Source: Ereboglobus sp. PH5-10 (GTDB taxonomy: Bacteria; Verrucomicrobiota; Verrucomicrobiia; Opitutales; Opitutaceae). Taken from it: a stretch of DNA of 63,799 nt. Every line of letters begins with the position of its first letter. The stretch's first letter is position 1. Both the position numbers and the translations under genes were made by a program. The notes beneath the pieces are model-generated. The model had not been told where the DNA came from and did no database searches. It was given only the letters and a program-made list of their open reading frames with translations. Location: contig NZ_JAQFIP010000015.1 of assembly GCF_029504735.1 (NCBI RefSeq), positions 1 through 63,799 of the forward strand, read 5' to 3'. Shown one piece after another: positions 8,629 through 17,781 of this stretch.

Positions 8629-11115
8629 ATGCCTGATCCAACTGTCACAACACTTCGCGATGTCCGGAAGCGCCGTCAGCGCCAGTATGCGCGCGCTGTT
8701 TTCGCGGCGCTTGGTGTCTGCGTAATCATCGCCACTGTTTTTGCGTGGCGCTTCCACCAGCGCATGAAGGCCAGCCTGCCTCAACTCGACGGCACCGCCG
8801 TGGTCGCCGGCCTTTCCGCCGATGTCACCGTCGAGCGCGACGCGCTCGGAGTGCCGACAATCAAGGCGGTCGCACGCACTGATGCCGCGCGCGCGATGGG
8901 CTTTCTTCACGCGCAGGACCGTTTTTTCCAGATGGACCTCGCGCGCCGCCGCGCCGCGGGCGAGCTCTCGGAATTGTTCGGCGAGAAAACACTGGCCGCC
9001 GACAAATCCGCGCGCGTTCACGGCCTGCGCGCCGTCGCGCAAAAATCGCTCGCACTGCTTCCCGTTTCGCAACGCGCGCTTCTCGACGCTTACGCCGAGG
9101 GCGTGAACGCCGGGCTCGCGCAACTTCGCGAGCGGCCTTTCGAATACTTGGTGCTGCGCGCCGAGCCTCGTCCGTGGCTGCCCGAGGACAGCGTCCTGGT
9201 CATTCATGCGATGGCGTTTGACATGCAGCATCCCGAGGCGACGCATGAGCGCTCGCTCGGCATAATTCGCGATTGGTATGACAACAAAGTGCTGGCTTAT
9301 TTCGCGCCGGTTATCGCGCCCAATGATTCCGCGCTCGACCACACCACCGCGCCGCTCGCCCCGATTCCCGGACCGCAATCAATCAACCTGCGCGCGGGTA
9401 TTGCATTGGGCAGGGCGAACCCTCCGGGTGGGCCGCAAGCATCTCCGGCTCAGCCAGAGGCTTTGCCCTACCGGCGCCATGCGGCGACCCCGCCCGTTTA
9501 TGCCGAGGGTTCGAACAGCATGGCCGTCGGACGCGCGCAGGGCGGCATGATCGAAAACGACATGCACCTTTCGCTTCGCGCGCCCAACACATGGTATCGC
9601 GTTTCGATGATGTGGAAACATGTGCTAACCGTCACCGGCATCACACTCCCCGGCGCGCCTGTTTTTGTGGCGGGAAGCAACGGCAGCATCGCATGGGGCT
9701 TCACAAATTCCTATGCGGACACAAGCGATGTGATCGTGCTCACGCCCGATGTCGCCGGCAAAAGTTTCTACTACACCGACAGGGAGATACTCCAAATCGA
9801 GACCCGCGCGGAAAACATCAATGTGCGCGGATGGAAAAACCCGGCGGTTCACTATGTTGAAACCAGCATTTGGGGCCCGGTTATCGGTGAAAACCGGAAG
9901 GGACAAAAACTCGCGCTCAAGTGGGTGTTTCACGATCCCGAGGCGGCAAATTACGGCCTCGCCGACCTTGAAGCCGCAACCACGGTTCGCGACGCCATCC
10001 GCATTGCCAAGCGCGCGGGAATTCCCGCGCAAAACATGCTCGTCGCCGACAGCTCCGGGGAGATCGGCTGGACAATTTGCGGACAGCTGCCGGATCGTTT
10101 CGGCTACGACGGGCGCATCCCCGCCACCTGGTCTTTTGGCGATCGCGGCTGGCGCGGTTTGCTTTCGCCCAAGAAGGTGCCGTCCGTCATTCGCGGCCCG
10201 GGCGAACATATTTCGACGGCGAACCAGCGGCTTTTCGGCGGCGACACGCTCGCGCTTTTCGGCGACGGCGGTTACAGCCCCGGCGAACGCGGCGCGCGCA
10301 TCCAAAGCCTCCTTGCGCGTCTCGGTGAAAATGCCGCGCCGCGCGATCTGCTCGCCATCGCCCTCGACGAGGGCGCGCCGCATCTCGCCCGCTGGCACAC
10401 ACTCCTGCGAGACACGCTTGCCGCGACAAAAAACAAAAAACTCGCGAGCCTTCGCGCCGCCGCCGGCGAGGCCTGGGGCGACGAAACCCCGGGCGCGCGC
10501 GCCGCCGCGGATTCCGCCGCCTATGCGATTGTGCGCCGCTTCCGCGAGCATGTCATCGCCCGCGTTCTCGACCCCATTTTTTATCCGTGCGCCTATTCGT
10601 ATCCAGATTTCAACTACAATCATCTCCGAATCGAGGAGCCGGTTTGGAATCTTATTCAGAAAAAACCGATGCACCTGCTCGATCCCGAATACGCCGAGTG
10701 GGACGACTTGCTGCTCGCCGCCGCCGGGGACACGCGCCGCGATCTTTCCGCCGCCGGTTTCTCAAATCCCGCCGACGCGCGCTGGGGCGCGTTTAACGTC
10801 TCGCGCATCAAGCACCCGCTTGGCGGCGGCCTCTTGGGCGCGCTGGGGCATTGTCTCAACCTGGACATGCCCGCGCAGGAGTTGCCGGGAGACCTTGGCG
10901 TGCCTCGCGTGCAGGCTCCGTCATTCGGCGCGTCCATGCGCTTCGCGGTTTCGCCGGGGAGGGAGGACGAGGGTGTTTTTCACATGCCATGCGGCCAGAG
11001 CGGGCATCCGCATTCGCCCTACTACAAGGCCGGTCATGAGGCGTGGGCCCGCGGCGAGCCAACACCGTTCCTGCCGGGGCCCGCCGAACACACGCTGGTT
11101 TTGAAGGCGAAATAG
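8629..11115 (+). CDS. Penicillin acylase family N-terminal-nucleophile amidohydrolase
   Basis: The product is 828 residues. It begins with a basic stretch and a single hydrophobic helix (about residues 20-37) that could act as a signal anchor. The alpha-chain hallmark HAQDRFFQMDLARRRAAGEL is followed by the autoprocessing site G-S-N-S near residue 294, so Ser295 is the expected N-terminal nucleophile of the beta chain. Members hydrolyse amide bonds of beta-lactams, acyl-homoserine lactones or other N-acyl compounds; the actual substrate cannot be read from the sequence. The length matches the family. A GC-rich hairpin follows the stop. The gene diverges from the lipoprotein gene. Confidence 0.85.
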   Translation: MPDPTVTTLRDVRKRRQRQYARAVFAALGVCVIIATVFAWRFHQRMKASLPQLDGTAVVAGLSADVTVERDALGVPTIKAVARTDAARAMGFLHAQDRFFQMDLARRRAAGELSELFGEKTLAADKSARVHGLRAVAQKSLALLPVSQRALLDAYAEGVNAGLAQLRERPFEYLVLRAEPRPWLPEDSVLVIHAMAFDMQHPEATHERSLGIIRDWYDNKVLAYFAPVIAPNDSALDHTTAPLAPIPGPQSINLRAGIALGRANPPGGPQASPAQPEALPYRRHAATPPVYAEGSNSMAVGRAQGGMIENDMHLSLRAPNTWYRVSMMWKHVLTVTGITLPGAPVFVAGSNGSIAWGFTNSYADTSDVIVLTPDVAGKSFYYTDREILQIETRAENINVRGWKNPAVHYVETSIWGPVIGENRKGQKLALKWVFHDPEAANYGLADLEAATTVRDAIRIAKRAGIPAQNMLVADSSGEIGWTICGQLPDRFGYDGRIPATWSFGDRGWRGLLSPKKVPSVIRGPGEHISTANQRLFGGDTLALFGDGGYSPGERGARIQSLLARLGENAAPRDLLAIALDEGAPHLARWHTLLRDTLAATKNKKLASLRAAAGEAWGDETPGARAAADSAAYAIVRRFREHVIARVLDPIFYPCAYSYPDFNYNHLRIEEPVWNLIQKKPMHLLDPEYAEWDDLLLAAAGDTRRDLSAAGFSNPADARWGAFNVSRIKHPLGGGLLGALGHCLNLDMPAQELPGDLGVPRVQAPSFGASMRFAVSPGREDEGVFHMPCGQSGHPHSPYYKAGHEAWARGEPTPFLPGPAEHTLVLKAK

Positions 11116-11116
11116 A

Positions 11117-11140
11117 GGCGGCGGGTTTCTTGCCGCCGCC
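11117..11140 (+). terminator. GC-rich hairpin after the acylase gene
   Basis: A perfect 8-bp stem (GGCGGCGG / CCGCCGCC) with an 8-base loop begins right after the stop codon at 11115. There is no true T-run after it, so it may only be a weak terminator or an RNA-stabilising hairpin. Confidence 0.4.
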
Positions 11141-11196
11141 TTGCCAAACGCGCTTGGCAGTTCGCGCTTTGCCGTGCATGGTTGCGCGCGCTCAAA

Positions 11197-12705
11197 ATGA
11201 ACACGCCCCACGACATGCTTGAACCCGGCGCCGCGCATCCCGTGCTCACGATTGACGAGGCGGGGCAATTCGAGGCCGCGTTGTTTGGCGGGGACGAGGC
11301 GCGTGAATGGCCCGCGATGCAGCGCGCCGGCCGCGCAATCGCCGGCGCCGTGACGCGCGATTATTGCGAACTGGGCGAGTTTCCCGAAAGCGCGCGCGTG
11401 CTCGTTCTCGCGGGCAAGGGGCACAACGGCGGGGATGCGCTGATTGCGGCGAGGCACATTTTGGAAAAACATCCGCGGGCGAGGGCGGCGGTGTGTTTTG
11501 TTTTTGGCGGGCAGTCGCTGCGTCCGCTGGCGTGGCGCGCATACAGGGAGCTTGCGCAAGCCGCGCCGGGGCGGGTGGAGGCATGCGACGCGGCGGCGGT
11601 GCAAAAACACGGCGCGGGGTTTGATTTGTGCCTCGATGGAATTTTCGGTCTTCAATTTCGCCCGCCGGTGGATGCGCGTGTCGCGAAACTGATCGACTCG
11701 GTGAACGCGATGCCGGTTGATTTTCGCGCGGCGGTTGACCTGCCGAGCGGCTCGTTCCGGGCTGATTTTACCTACGCCACGGGCATCGTGAAAGCGCCGG
11801 TGCTGGACAATCCAAACAGCGGGCGGGTGCGCTATCTGGATTTGGGATTCTTCAGCGGCGGCCCGTGCCGCGACACCGCAATCCTCACGCCGGCGGTGCT
11901 CGCGCCTCTTCGCGCGCTTCGTCCCGCGCACACCGACAAGCGTGATTACGGGCACCTCTTCATCGTTGGCGGTTCTCGCAAATATCCGGGAGCGGTTTTG
12001 ATGAGCGTGCTGGCGGCGCTTCGCAGCGGCGCGGGGCTTGTCACCGCGTTTGTGCCCGAATCGCTCGCGCCCGCGTTTGCCGCGCAAGTGCCGGAGGTGA
12101 TCTGGCACGGCATGGCCGAATCGCCCGGGGGCGGTTTGGCGCTCGAGGATTTGCCGGTGTTTCGCGGGCGGTTTTCCGAAAAGGCGTCCGGCACCGCGAG
12201 CGCGACGGCGCTTGTGATCGGCCCGGGATTGTCGCGTGATCGCGAATCGCTCGCGCTGGCGTCAGAGGTCTTGCGCATCAATGAGAGCATCCCCGTCGTG
12301 CTCGATGCCGACGCGTTGCAGCCTGATATTGTCGCGGTCGGCAAGGCGCCGCGAATTCTCACGCCGCACGCGGGAGAGCATCAACGCGTCGAGACGGCGA
12401 TTCCGGACGGCGCGGTGGTTGTGCGCAAGGGGCCGCTTACGCGGATCGAGCATTCGGGGCGAACATACGTCTCCCCGTTTGGCGGCCCCGTGCTCGCGCG
12501 CGGAGGCAGCGGCGATTTGCTTGCGGGAATGATTGGCGGGTTGCTCGCGCAGGCTCCGGGGGCGTTGTTGCATGCCGCGTGTCGCGGCACGGCGTGGCAT
12601 GGCATGGCGGCGGATTGCCTGGCGCGCGCGCGCGGACAGCGCGCGGTGCTGGCAACGCAGTTGCTGGATTTTCTGCCCGGTGTTTTGCGCGGGGGGTCCC
12701 AATGA
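11197..12705 (+). CDS. nnr: Bifunctional NAD(P)HX epimerase / ADP-dependent dehydratase
   Basis: This enzyme repairs hydrated NADH and NADPH. The N-terminal YjeF domain has VLAGKGHNGGDALIAARH. The C-terminal ribokinase-like dehydratase domain (from about residue 235) shows FIVGGSRKYPGAVL, VLDADAL, LTPHAGE and the catalytic GGSGDLLAGMI with its Asp. The product is 502 residues. The stretch between LTPHAGE and VVRKG is about 15 residues shorter than in enzymes I can recall, the only oddity. ATG 11197 is preferred over upstream non-ATG codons. The stop overlaps the dprA start in an ATGA tetranucleotide, implying translational coupling. Confidence 0.88.
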   Translation: MNTPHDMLEPGAAHPVLTIDEAGQFEAALFGGDEAREWPAMQRAGRAIAGAVTRDYCELGEFPESARVLVLAGKGHNGGDALIAARHILEKHPRARAAVCFVFGGQSLRPLAWRAYRELAQAAPGRVEACDAAAVQKHGAGFDLCLDGIFGLQFRPPVDARVAKLIDSVNAMPVDFRAAVDLPSGSFRADFTYATGIVKAPVLDNPNSGRVRYLDLGFFSGGPCRDTAILTPAVLAPLRALRPAHTDKRDYGHLFIVGGSRKYPGAVLMSVLAALRSGAGLVTAFVPESLAPAFAAQVPEVIWHGMAESPGGGLALEDLPVFRGRFSEKASGTASATALVIGPGLSRDRESLALASEVLRINESIPVVLDADALQPDIVAVGKAPRILTPHAGEHQRVETAIPDGAVVVRKGPLTRIEHSGRTYVSPFGGPVLARGGSGDLLAGMIGGLLAQAPGALLHAACRGTAWHGMAADCLARARGQRAVLATQLLDFLPGVLRGGSQ

Positions 12706-13847
12706 GCCTAACCGAGCAACAGGCGTTTCTTGTTCTCAACGGCCTGCCGGGTGTCGGACCCGTTTCTTGCACGCGATTGCTGGCGGAGTTCGGCGGCGAT
12801 CCGCGCGCGATTTTGTCGGCGGGCGCGCAACAGCTTGAGCGCGTCAAGGGCGTCGGCCCCGCGATGAGCGCGGGCATTGTCAACTGGCGGGAGAATTTCA
12901 ACCTGGCGCGCGAGGAGGATCGCATGGCGAAAAGCGGCGCGGTTTTTGTGACAAAATCGGACGCGCGCTACCCAAGGCTGCTGCGCGAGATTTACGACCC
13001 GCCGATCGGCCTGTATCAAAAAGGTGAATACATAATCGACCGGCCCTGCGTTGCGATTGTCGGGACGCGGCACACCACGCTTTACGGACAGGCGACGGCG
13101 AAAAAAATGGCGTCCGAGCTGGCGCGCCTGGGCTTTTGCATTGTGAGCGGGCTGGCGCGCGGAATCGACACGGCGGCGCACGAGGGCGCGCTGCTTGTCG
13201 GAGGCAAAACGGCCGCGGTGCTTGGCACGGGAATCGACATAATTTATCCGCCGGAAAACCTGGACATCTACCGCCGCATCGAGGCGGAGGGCGCGGTCTT
13301 TTCGGAGTTCCCCTTTGGGCGGCGCGCGGACAGGCAGAGTTTTGCCATGCGCAACCGCATCGTGGCGGGGATGTGCGAGGGCGTGATCGTGGTTGAGTCC
13401 GACAAGGCGGGCGGGTCGATGATCACGGCGAAATTCGCGGGCGAGCAAGGACGGCAGGTGTTCGCCGTGCCGGGGCGCATCGACCAGCCGTCGAGCGCGG
13501 GGTGCCACCAGCTGATTCGCGACGGAGCGACACTAGTCACCTGCGTGGATGATGTGCTCTCGGAATTGAATTACCTGGAGGGACTGCGGCCGCGGACGAT
13601 TCCGCCGAAGGCGGGTGACGCGGCCGGGGCGGCAAGCGCCGGCGTGGGCGTGGCGGAGCTTGCTAAGCTATCCGCGGACGAGGCGGCGGTGATGGCGTGT
13701 TTCGCCGGGGGCGCGATGCCGACGATTGATGCGATTGCCTCGCAAACCAAAAAGCCGGTTAGTGCGCTGTCCGCCACATTGATGATGCTGGAGCTAAAGC
13801 GCCTTATAGTAAAACGCGCCGACGGCTCGTTCGAGGCGCGGGGATGA
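12702..13847 (+). CDS. dprA: DNA processing protein DprA
   Basis: DprA protects incoming single-stranded DNA and loads RecA during natural transformation. The 381-residue product has an N-terminal helix-hairpin-helix region (LNGLPGVGPVSCTRLL, then VKGVGPAMSAGI), a Rossmann core (IVGTRHTTLYGQATAKKM, SGLARGIDTAAHEGAL, VVVESDKAGGSMITAKFA) and a C-terminal winged-helix domain (TIDAIASQTKKPVSALSA). This is the full domain set. The ATG at 12702 overlaps the nnr stop by four bases, so the pair is probably translated from one message; an upstream in-frame ATG at 12579 lies inside nnr and is rejected. Confidence 0.93.
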   Translation: MSLTEQQAFLVLNGLPGVGPVSCTRLLAEFGGDPRAILSAGAQQLERVKGVGPAMSAGIVNWRENFNLAREEDRMAKSGAVFVTKSDARYPRLLREIYDPPIGLYQKGEYIIDRPCVAIVGTRHTTLYGQATAKKMASELARLGFCIVSGLARGIDTAAHEGALLVGGKTAAVLGTGIDIIYPPENLDIYRRIEAEGAVFSEFPFGRRADRQSFAMRNRIVAGMCEGVIVVESDKAGGSMITAKFAGEQGRQVFAVPGRIDQPSSAGCHQLIRDGATLVTCVDDVLSELNYLEGLRPRTIPPKAGDAAGAASAGVGVAELAKLSADEAAVMACFAGGAMPTIDAIASQTKKPVSALSATLMMLELKRLIVKRADGSFEARG

Positions 13848-13862
13848 TTTGAGTGCCAAAAA

Positions 13863-13884
13863 CGGCGTTTCCGTCGAAACGCCG
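13863..13884 (-). terminator. Minus-strand terminator of the first PLDc_N-like gene
   Basis: CGGCGTTT and AAACGCCG form an 8-bp perfect stem with a 6-base loop. Read on the minus strand, the stem is followed immediately by TTTTTGG, a standard intrinsic terminator for the gene at 13978-14382. It sits just after the dprA stop and could also work weakly on the plus strand. The AT-rich stretch 13890-13975 contains nothing else recognisable. Confidence 0.7.
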
Positions 13885-13977
13885 CCCCGCCAAAATAATA
13901 AATATTTTTTAAATAGTATTATAATAAAAGGACAAGGGTGTTTGTGCGTTTTTATACAAAAGTATAAAAGGCTCGCG

Positions 13978-14382
13978 TCAGATGGGCAGCGGTTTGTCAT
14001 CCTCGGGGGGGCCGGGTTTGTCCTTGGGCTCCCCAAATGGCGGTTTTGTGGAATATCGGGGGATGTGAACGGGCGGCTGCGGGCTGGAATACTTGTCGTG
14101 CGGCTTGGAACGCTTCTCTTTGGGGGAGTCAGACGGGGGCAGTGGCACCGGAATGTAGGAGGCTTCAAAGTCGGGGCGGTTTTTCCAGTAGAGCATTGTT
14201 CCGAAAAACGGAAGAAACAGGATCGTGATAACGAGGGGCCATTTCTTATGCATGGAGTCCGTCGCAATGCAGTGGGCGAGCGTATAAATTGTGGTTATGA
14301 CATATGCCGCCTCAAACACATAGAGAAGCCACGGCTGGCGGCTTGTTTCAGCGATCATATTAAAATGTGCCTGTGCAAACAT
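13978..14382 (-). CDS. Small two-helix membrane protein with Pro-rich tail (copy 1 of a tandem pair)
   Basis: The product is 134 residues. Two hydrophobic helices (LLYVFEAAYVITTIYTLAHC and PLVITILFLPFFGTMLYWKN) are followed by a Pro-rich cytoplasmic or periplasmic tail with the segment DKYSSPQPPVHIPRYSTKPP. The helix-turn pattern ending in PFFGTMLYWKN resembles the PLDc_N (cardiolipin-synthase N-terminal) transmembrane module, without any catalytic domain. It is clearly paralogous to the next gene at 14621-15112. No function can be assigned. An alternative start lies at the second Met, eight codons in. It has its own terminator at 13863-13884. Confidence 0.65.
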   Translation of the reverse strand: MFAQAHFNMIAETSRQPWLLYVFEAAYVITTIYTLAHCIATDSMHKKWPLVITILFLPFFGTMLYWKNRPDFEASYIPVPLPPSDSPKEKRSKPHDKYSSPQPPVHIPRYSTKPPFGEPKDKPGPPEDDKPLPI

Positions 14383-14620
14383 ATTCTATGCGTGATTATA
14401 TGGAGGTCCGTTTCAGTTTTGCACTGAGTTAGACTGTAATATCGCGCCAATAGATGCAAAATGGAAACCCGCGCGGGCTTTTTTATATATTATAAACAAA
14501 ACAATCCCGCGGGTGTCCCGCGCGGGACAAGTTTCTTGTGGTAAAAGCAGGGGCGGGGTCGGCGTTCGCGTTTCGCCGGGTTATGGCACTCCGGCGAAAG
14601 ATGGAGCCGGGCGCGGGGGC

Positions 14621-15112
14621 TTACGCGGTTCGCAGGTCGTCGTTCGCGGGCGGCGGGGCGTCAGGTGTTTCCGGCTTGTCGGACGTCTTTTCGACGGTGG
14701 TTCCAAAGGGTGACTTTGTGGGAAAAGGCGGCTTTGATTGCGCGGCGAATTCAAAGGGCGGTATTGTGGAATAGCGCGGCGGGTGGCTTGGCGCCGGGGG
14801 GCTGGAGTATTTGTCGGGCGCCTTCGGGATGGGCGGGCGTGTGTTTCCGGAGGCGAGCTCGGCATCCGTTTCGGTGAGCGCGTCCACGCGATTTTTCCAG
14901 TAAAGCACGGTTCCCAAAAAGGGAATGAGTATTATTCCGGCCATGTGGCGTTTTTTGCCCCGCATTTTTTTCGCGCCGGCGCAGTGGAAAAGCGTATAGG
15001 CGGCGGCTACAATGTAGGCCGATATAAACAGGCAAAGCAGCAATGTGACCGCGGCTTCGCTTGATGTGTGCGAGTATGTGTGGGGGTAGGGGAGGCTGGC
15101 TTGACTTGTCAT
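14621..15112 (-). CDS. Small two-helix membrane protein with Pro-rich tail (copy 2 of a tandem pair)
   Basis: The product is 163 residues. It repeats the layout of its neighbour: hydrophobic helix with YTLFHC, basic loop, second helix IILIPFLGTVLYWKNR, then a Pro-rich tail containing DKYSSPPAPSHPPRYSTIPP. The shared block Y-T-L-x-H-C ... P-F-x-G-T-x-L-Y-W-K-N-R ... DKYSSP ... PRYST shows a tandem duplication followed by divergence of the tail, which here is longer and ends PPPANDDLRTA. The gap 14383-14620 between the copies holds a GC palindrome followed by six Ts at 14468-14484 and a 14-base palindrome at 14515-14528, but no gene. Confidence 0.65.
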   Translation of the reverse strand: MTSQASLPYPHTYSHTSSEAAVTLLLCLFISAYIVAAAYTLFHCAGAKKMRGKKRHMAGIILIPFLGTVLYWKNRVDALTETDAELASGNTRPPIPKAPDKYSSPPAPSHPPRYSTIPPFEFAAQSKPPFPTKSPFGTTVEKTSDKPETPDAPPPANDDLRTA

Positions 15113-15318
15113 GATCTCAGAACAGTGCGTTTGTATATTTTGCTTTGGCGCAACGGGTAACGTGTCCTTTGTGATAAGATGTCAGATGGCTTGGGCTGCC
15201 GAAAGATGTTCCGGCTGGTTGTGGATAGTTTGGGTTGCTATGATACAAAATGATAACGGGCAAGAGTTTTCGTGGCAGGGTCGGCGCGGATTTTCATTTT
15301 GTGAAGTTTAAAATAAAA

Positions 15319-15346
15319 ACGCCGCATCGTTTCATGGATGCGGCGT
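15319..15346 (-). terminator. Intrinsic terminator of the pyrophosphatase gene
   Basis: A perfect 10-bp stem (ACGCCGCATC / GATGCGGCGT) encloses an 8-base loop. On the minus strand it is followed by TTTTATTTTA. It lies 35 bases after the stop of the pyrophosphatase gene and is the strongest terminator of this part of the window. The remaining 200 bases up to 15112 contain no supported gene. Confidence 0.85.
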
Positions 15347-15380
15347 GTGGAAATAGGAGACTGTGGTGACGGTGGTATTT

Positions 15381-17609
15381 TTAGAATAGCGTGAAGGCGA
15401 TGTTCACGCCGGCGGTGACGATGGAGACCATGCTCATGAGCTTGATGAGGATGTTCAGGCTGGGGCCGGAGGTGTCCTTGAAGGGGTCGCCGACGGTGTC
15501 GCCAATGACGGCTGCCTTGTGCGCGACGGAGCCCTTGCCGCCGAGATTGCCTTCCTCGATGTATTTCTTGGCGTTGTCCCACGCGCCGCCGGAGTTGGCC
15601 ATGAAGATGGCGAGGACAAAGCCGCCGGCGAGTCCGCCGCCGAGCAGGCCGAACACGCCGGGCACGCCGAAGAGCAGGCCGGTGGCAATGGGCACCACAA
15701 CCGCGAGCAGCGAGGGGATGATCATTTCGCGTTGCGCGCCGGCGGTGGAGATTTCCACGCAGCGGGCGTAGTCGGGCACGTCCCTGCCTTCGAGGATTCC
15801 GGGTTTTTCGCGGAACTGGCGGCGCACTTCCTCGACCATGCGCGAGGCGGCGCGGCCCACGGCGTTCATTGTCAGTCCGCAGAAGAGGAACGCCATCATG
15901 GCGCCGATGAAGAGGCCGACGATGACTTTCGGATTCATGAGGTGGACCTCAAAAATGGTCATGAACTCCGGGATGTTTGCCTTTAGGATTTTGGCGGACT
16001 CAACCGCGTGCCCGGCGATCTCAATGGTCTCCACTTGCAGGTGGTCGACCGCGATTTTGAGCTCTTCGACGTAGGATGCGAGGAGGGCGAGCGCGGTGAG
16101 CGCGGCGGAGCCGATGGCGAAGCCCTTGCCGGTGGCGGCGGTGGTGTTGCCGAGCGAGTCGAGCGCGTCGGTGCGTTTGCGCACCTCGGGGCCGAGGCCG
16201 GACATCTCGGCGTTGCCGCCGGCGTTGTCGGCGATGGGGCCGTAGGCGTCGGTCGCGAGCGTGATGCCGAGCGTGGAGAGCATGCCGACGGCGGCGATGC
16301 CGATGCCGTAGAGGCCCATCGACATGGACTCGGGCGTGAATTTCCACGATCCGGACGCGAAGCAGTAGGCGAGGATGGTGCCGACGACGACGGTGATGAC
16401 GGGGATGGCCGTGGAGAGCATGCCGACGCCGAGGCCGGAGATGATGACGGTGGCGGGGCCGGTGGTGGCGTTTTGCGCGATGTGCTTGGTGGGTTTGTAT
16501 TCCTGCGAGGTGTAGTATTCGGTCGTCTTGCCGATGAGGATGCCGGCGACCAGGCCGGTGACAATCGCGCCCCAGATGCCCCAGTGGTTGGGGATTTCGA
16601 GGAGGTAGAGCACAACCCAGGAGAGGATGACAATGAGAAGGGAGCTGAAGTTGACGCCGCGGCTGAGCGCGTCGAGGAGGTTGCGCTGCGAGGCGCCTTC
16701 CTTGGTGCGCACGACAAAGATGCCGATGATGGAAAGGATGGTGCCGACGGCGGCGATGATCATGGGGGCGATGACGGCCTTGTAGGCGGTGCCATCGGCC
16801 ACGGCGGCGGGATTGCCCGCGAAGGCGGCTGCGCCGAGCGCGGCGGTGGCGAGGATGGAGCCGGCGTAGGATTCGTAGAGGTCGGCGCCCATGCCGGCGA
16901 CGTCGCCGACGTTGTCACCGACGTTGTCGGCGATGGTGGCGGGGTTGCGCGGGTCGTCCTCGGGGATGCCGGCCTCGACTTTGCCGACGAGGTCGGCGCC
17001 GACGTCGGCGGCCTTGGTGAAGATGCCGCCGCCGACGCGCGCGAAGAGCGCCTGGAGCGACGCGCCCATGCCGAAGGTCAGCATGGTGGTGGTGATGATG
17101 GTGAGCTTGTGGCCCTGGTCGGGATCGTCGATGAAGTGGTTGAGCACGAGGAACCACACGGCGATGTCGAGAAGCGCGAGGCCGACGACGACCAGGCCCA
17201 TGACGGCGCCGGAGCGAAAGGCGAGGCGCAGTCCGGAGTTAAGCGACTGGCTGGCGGCGTGCGCGACGCGCGAGGAGGCGTAGGTGGCGGTCTTCATGCC
17301 GAAGAAACCGGCGAGGCCCGAGAAGAGGCCTCCGGTGATGAAGGCGAAGGGCACCCAGCCGTTTTGCAGGCCGAAGCCGTAGGCGAGGATCGCAAAGGTG
17401 ATGGTGAGGACGACAAAGAAAAAGCCCACGACTTTGTATTGCTGTTTCAAATACGCCATCGCGCCGGCGCGCACGTGGGAGGCGATCTCCGCCATTCGCG
17501 AAGTGCCCTCCGGCGCGCTTTTCATGCGCATGTAAAACCACGCGGCGAAGCCGAGTGCGAGAATTGAGGCCAGTGGCGTGAGCCAGAATATGGGGGACTG
17601 CGTTGTCAT
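15381..17609 (-). CDS. hppA: Membrane-bound ion-pumping pyrophosphatase, predicted K+-dependent
   Basis: This enzyme couples pyrophosphate hydrolysis to H+ and/or Na+ export across the membrane. The 742-residue product has the expected multi-span layout and the catalytic signatures [33 protein letters not shown] and [16 protein letters not shown]. The potassium determinant region reads [11 protein letters not shown]; Ala (rather than Lys) at the first determinant position and Gly at the second mark the K+-dependent class, which includes Na+ pumps as well as H+ pumps. Which ion is pumped cannot be decided here. ATG 17609 (MTTQSPIF) precedes the first helix; the upstream extension is not family-like. 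Confidence 0.93.
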   Translation of the reverse strand: MTTQSPIFWLTPLASILALGFAAWFYMRMKSAPEGTSRMAEIASHVRAGAMAYLKQQYKVVGFFFVVLTITFAILAYGFGLQNGWVPFAFITGGLFSGLAGFFGMKTATYASSRVAHAASQSLNSGLRLAFRSGAVMGLVVVGLALLDIAVWFLVLNHFIDDPDQGHKLTIITTTMLTFGMGASLQALFARVGGGIFTKAADVGADLVGKVEAGIPEDDPRNPATIADNVGDNVGDVAGMGADLYESYAGSILATAALGAAAFAGNPAAVADGTAYKAVIAPMIIAAVGTILSIIGIFVVRTKEGASQRNLLDALSRGVNFSSLLIVILSWVVLYLLEIPNHWGIWGAIVTGLVAGILIGKTTEYYTSQEYKPTKHIAQNATTGPATVIISGLGVGMLSTAIPVITVVVGTILAYCFASGSWKFTPESMSMGLYGIGIAAVGMLSTLGITLATDAYGPIADNAGGNAEMSGLGPEVRKRTDALDSLGNTTAATGKGFAIGSAALTALALLASYVEELKIAVDHLQVETIEIAGHAVESAKILKANIPEFMTIFEVHLMNPKVIVGLFIGAMMAFLFCGLTMNAVGRAASRMVEEVRRQFREKPGILEGRDVPDYARCVEISTAGAQREMIIPSLLAVVVPIATGLLFGVPGVFGLLGGGLAGGFVLAIFMANSGGAWDNAKKYIEEGNLGGKGSVAHKAAVIGDTVGDPFKDTSGPSLNILIKLMSMVSIVTAGVNIAFTLF

Positions 17610-17781
17610 TGTCGTTTTAAAAAATGAGGCGTGGTTTGCGGGCGGGATGGCGGCTTGTGGAAGTGGTGAGTTTGCAAATGTGGATATAATTATGGCGCGA
17701 GGGCTTGGTTTTCGCACCTGCGCGCATCCGCGCGGGCGGCGCGCAGGTCCGCCATGCGCTCATTGCGAGTGTGGCGCGGGG

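Noticed and set aside
16008-17567. 519-codon plus-strand ORF opposite the pyrophosphatase gene
   Set aside because: Asp/Gly/Glu-rich antisense shadow without any recognisable motif.
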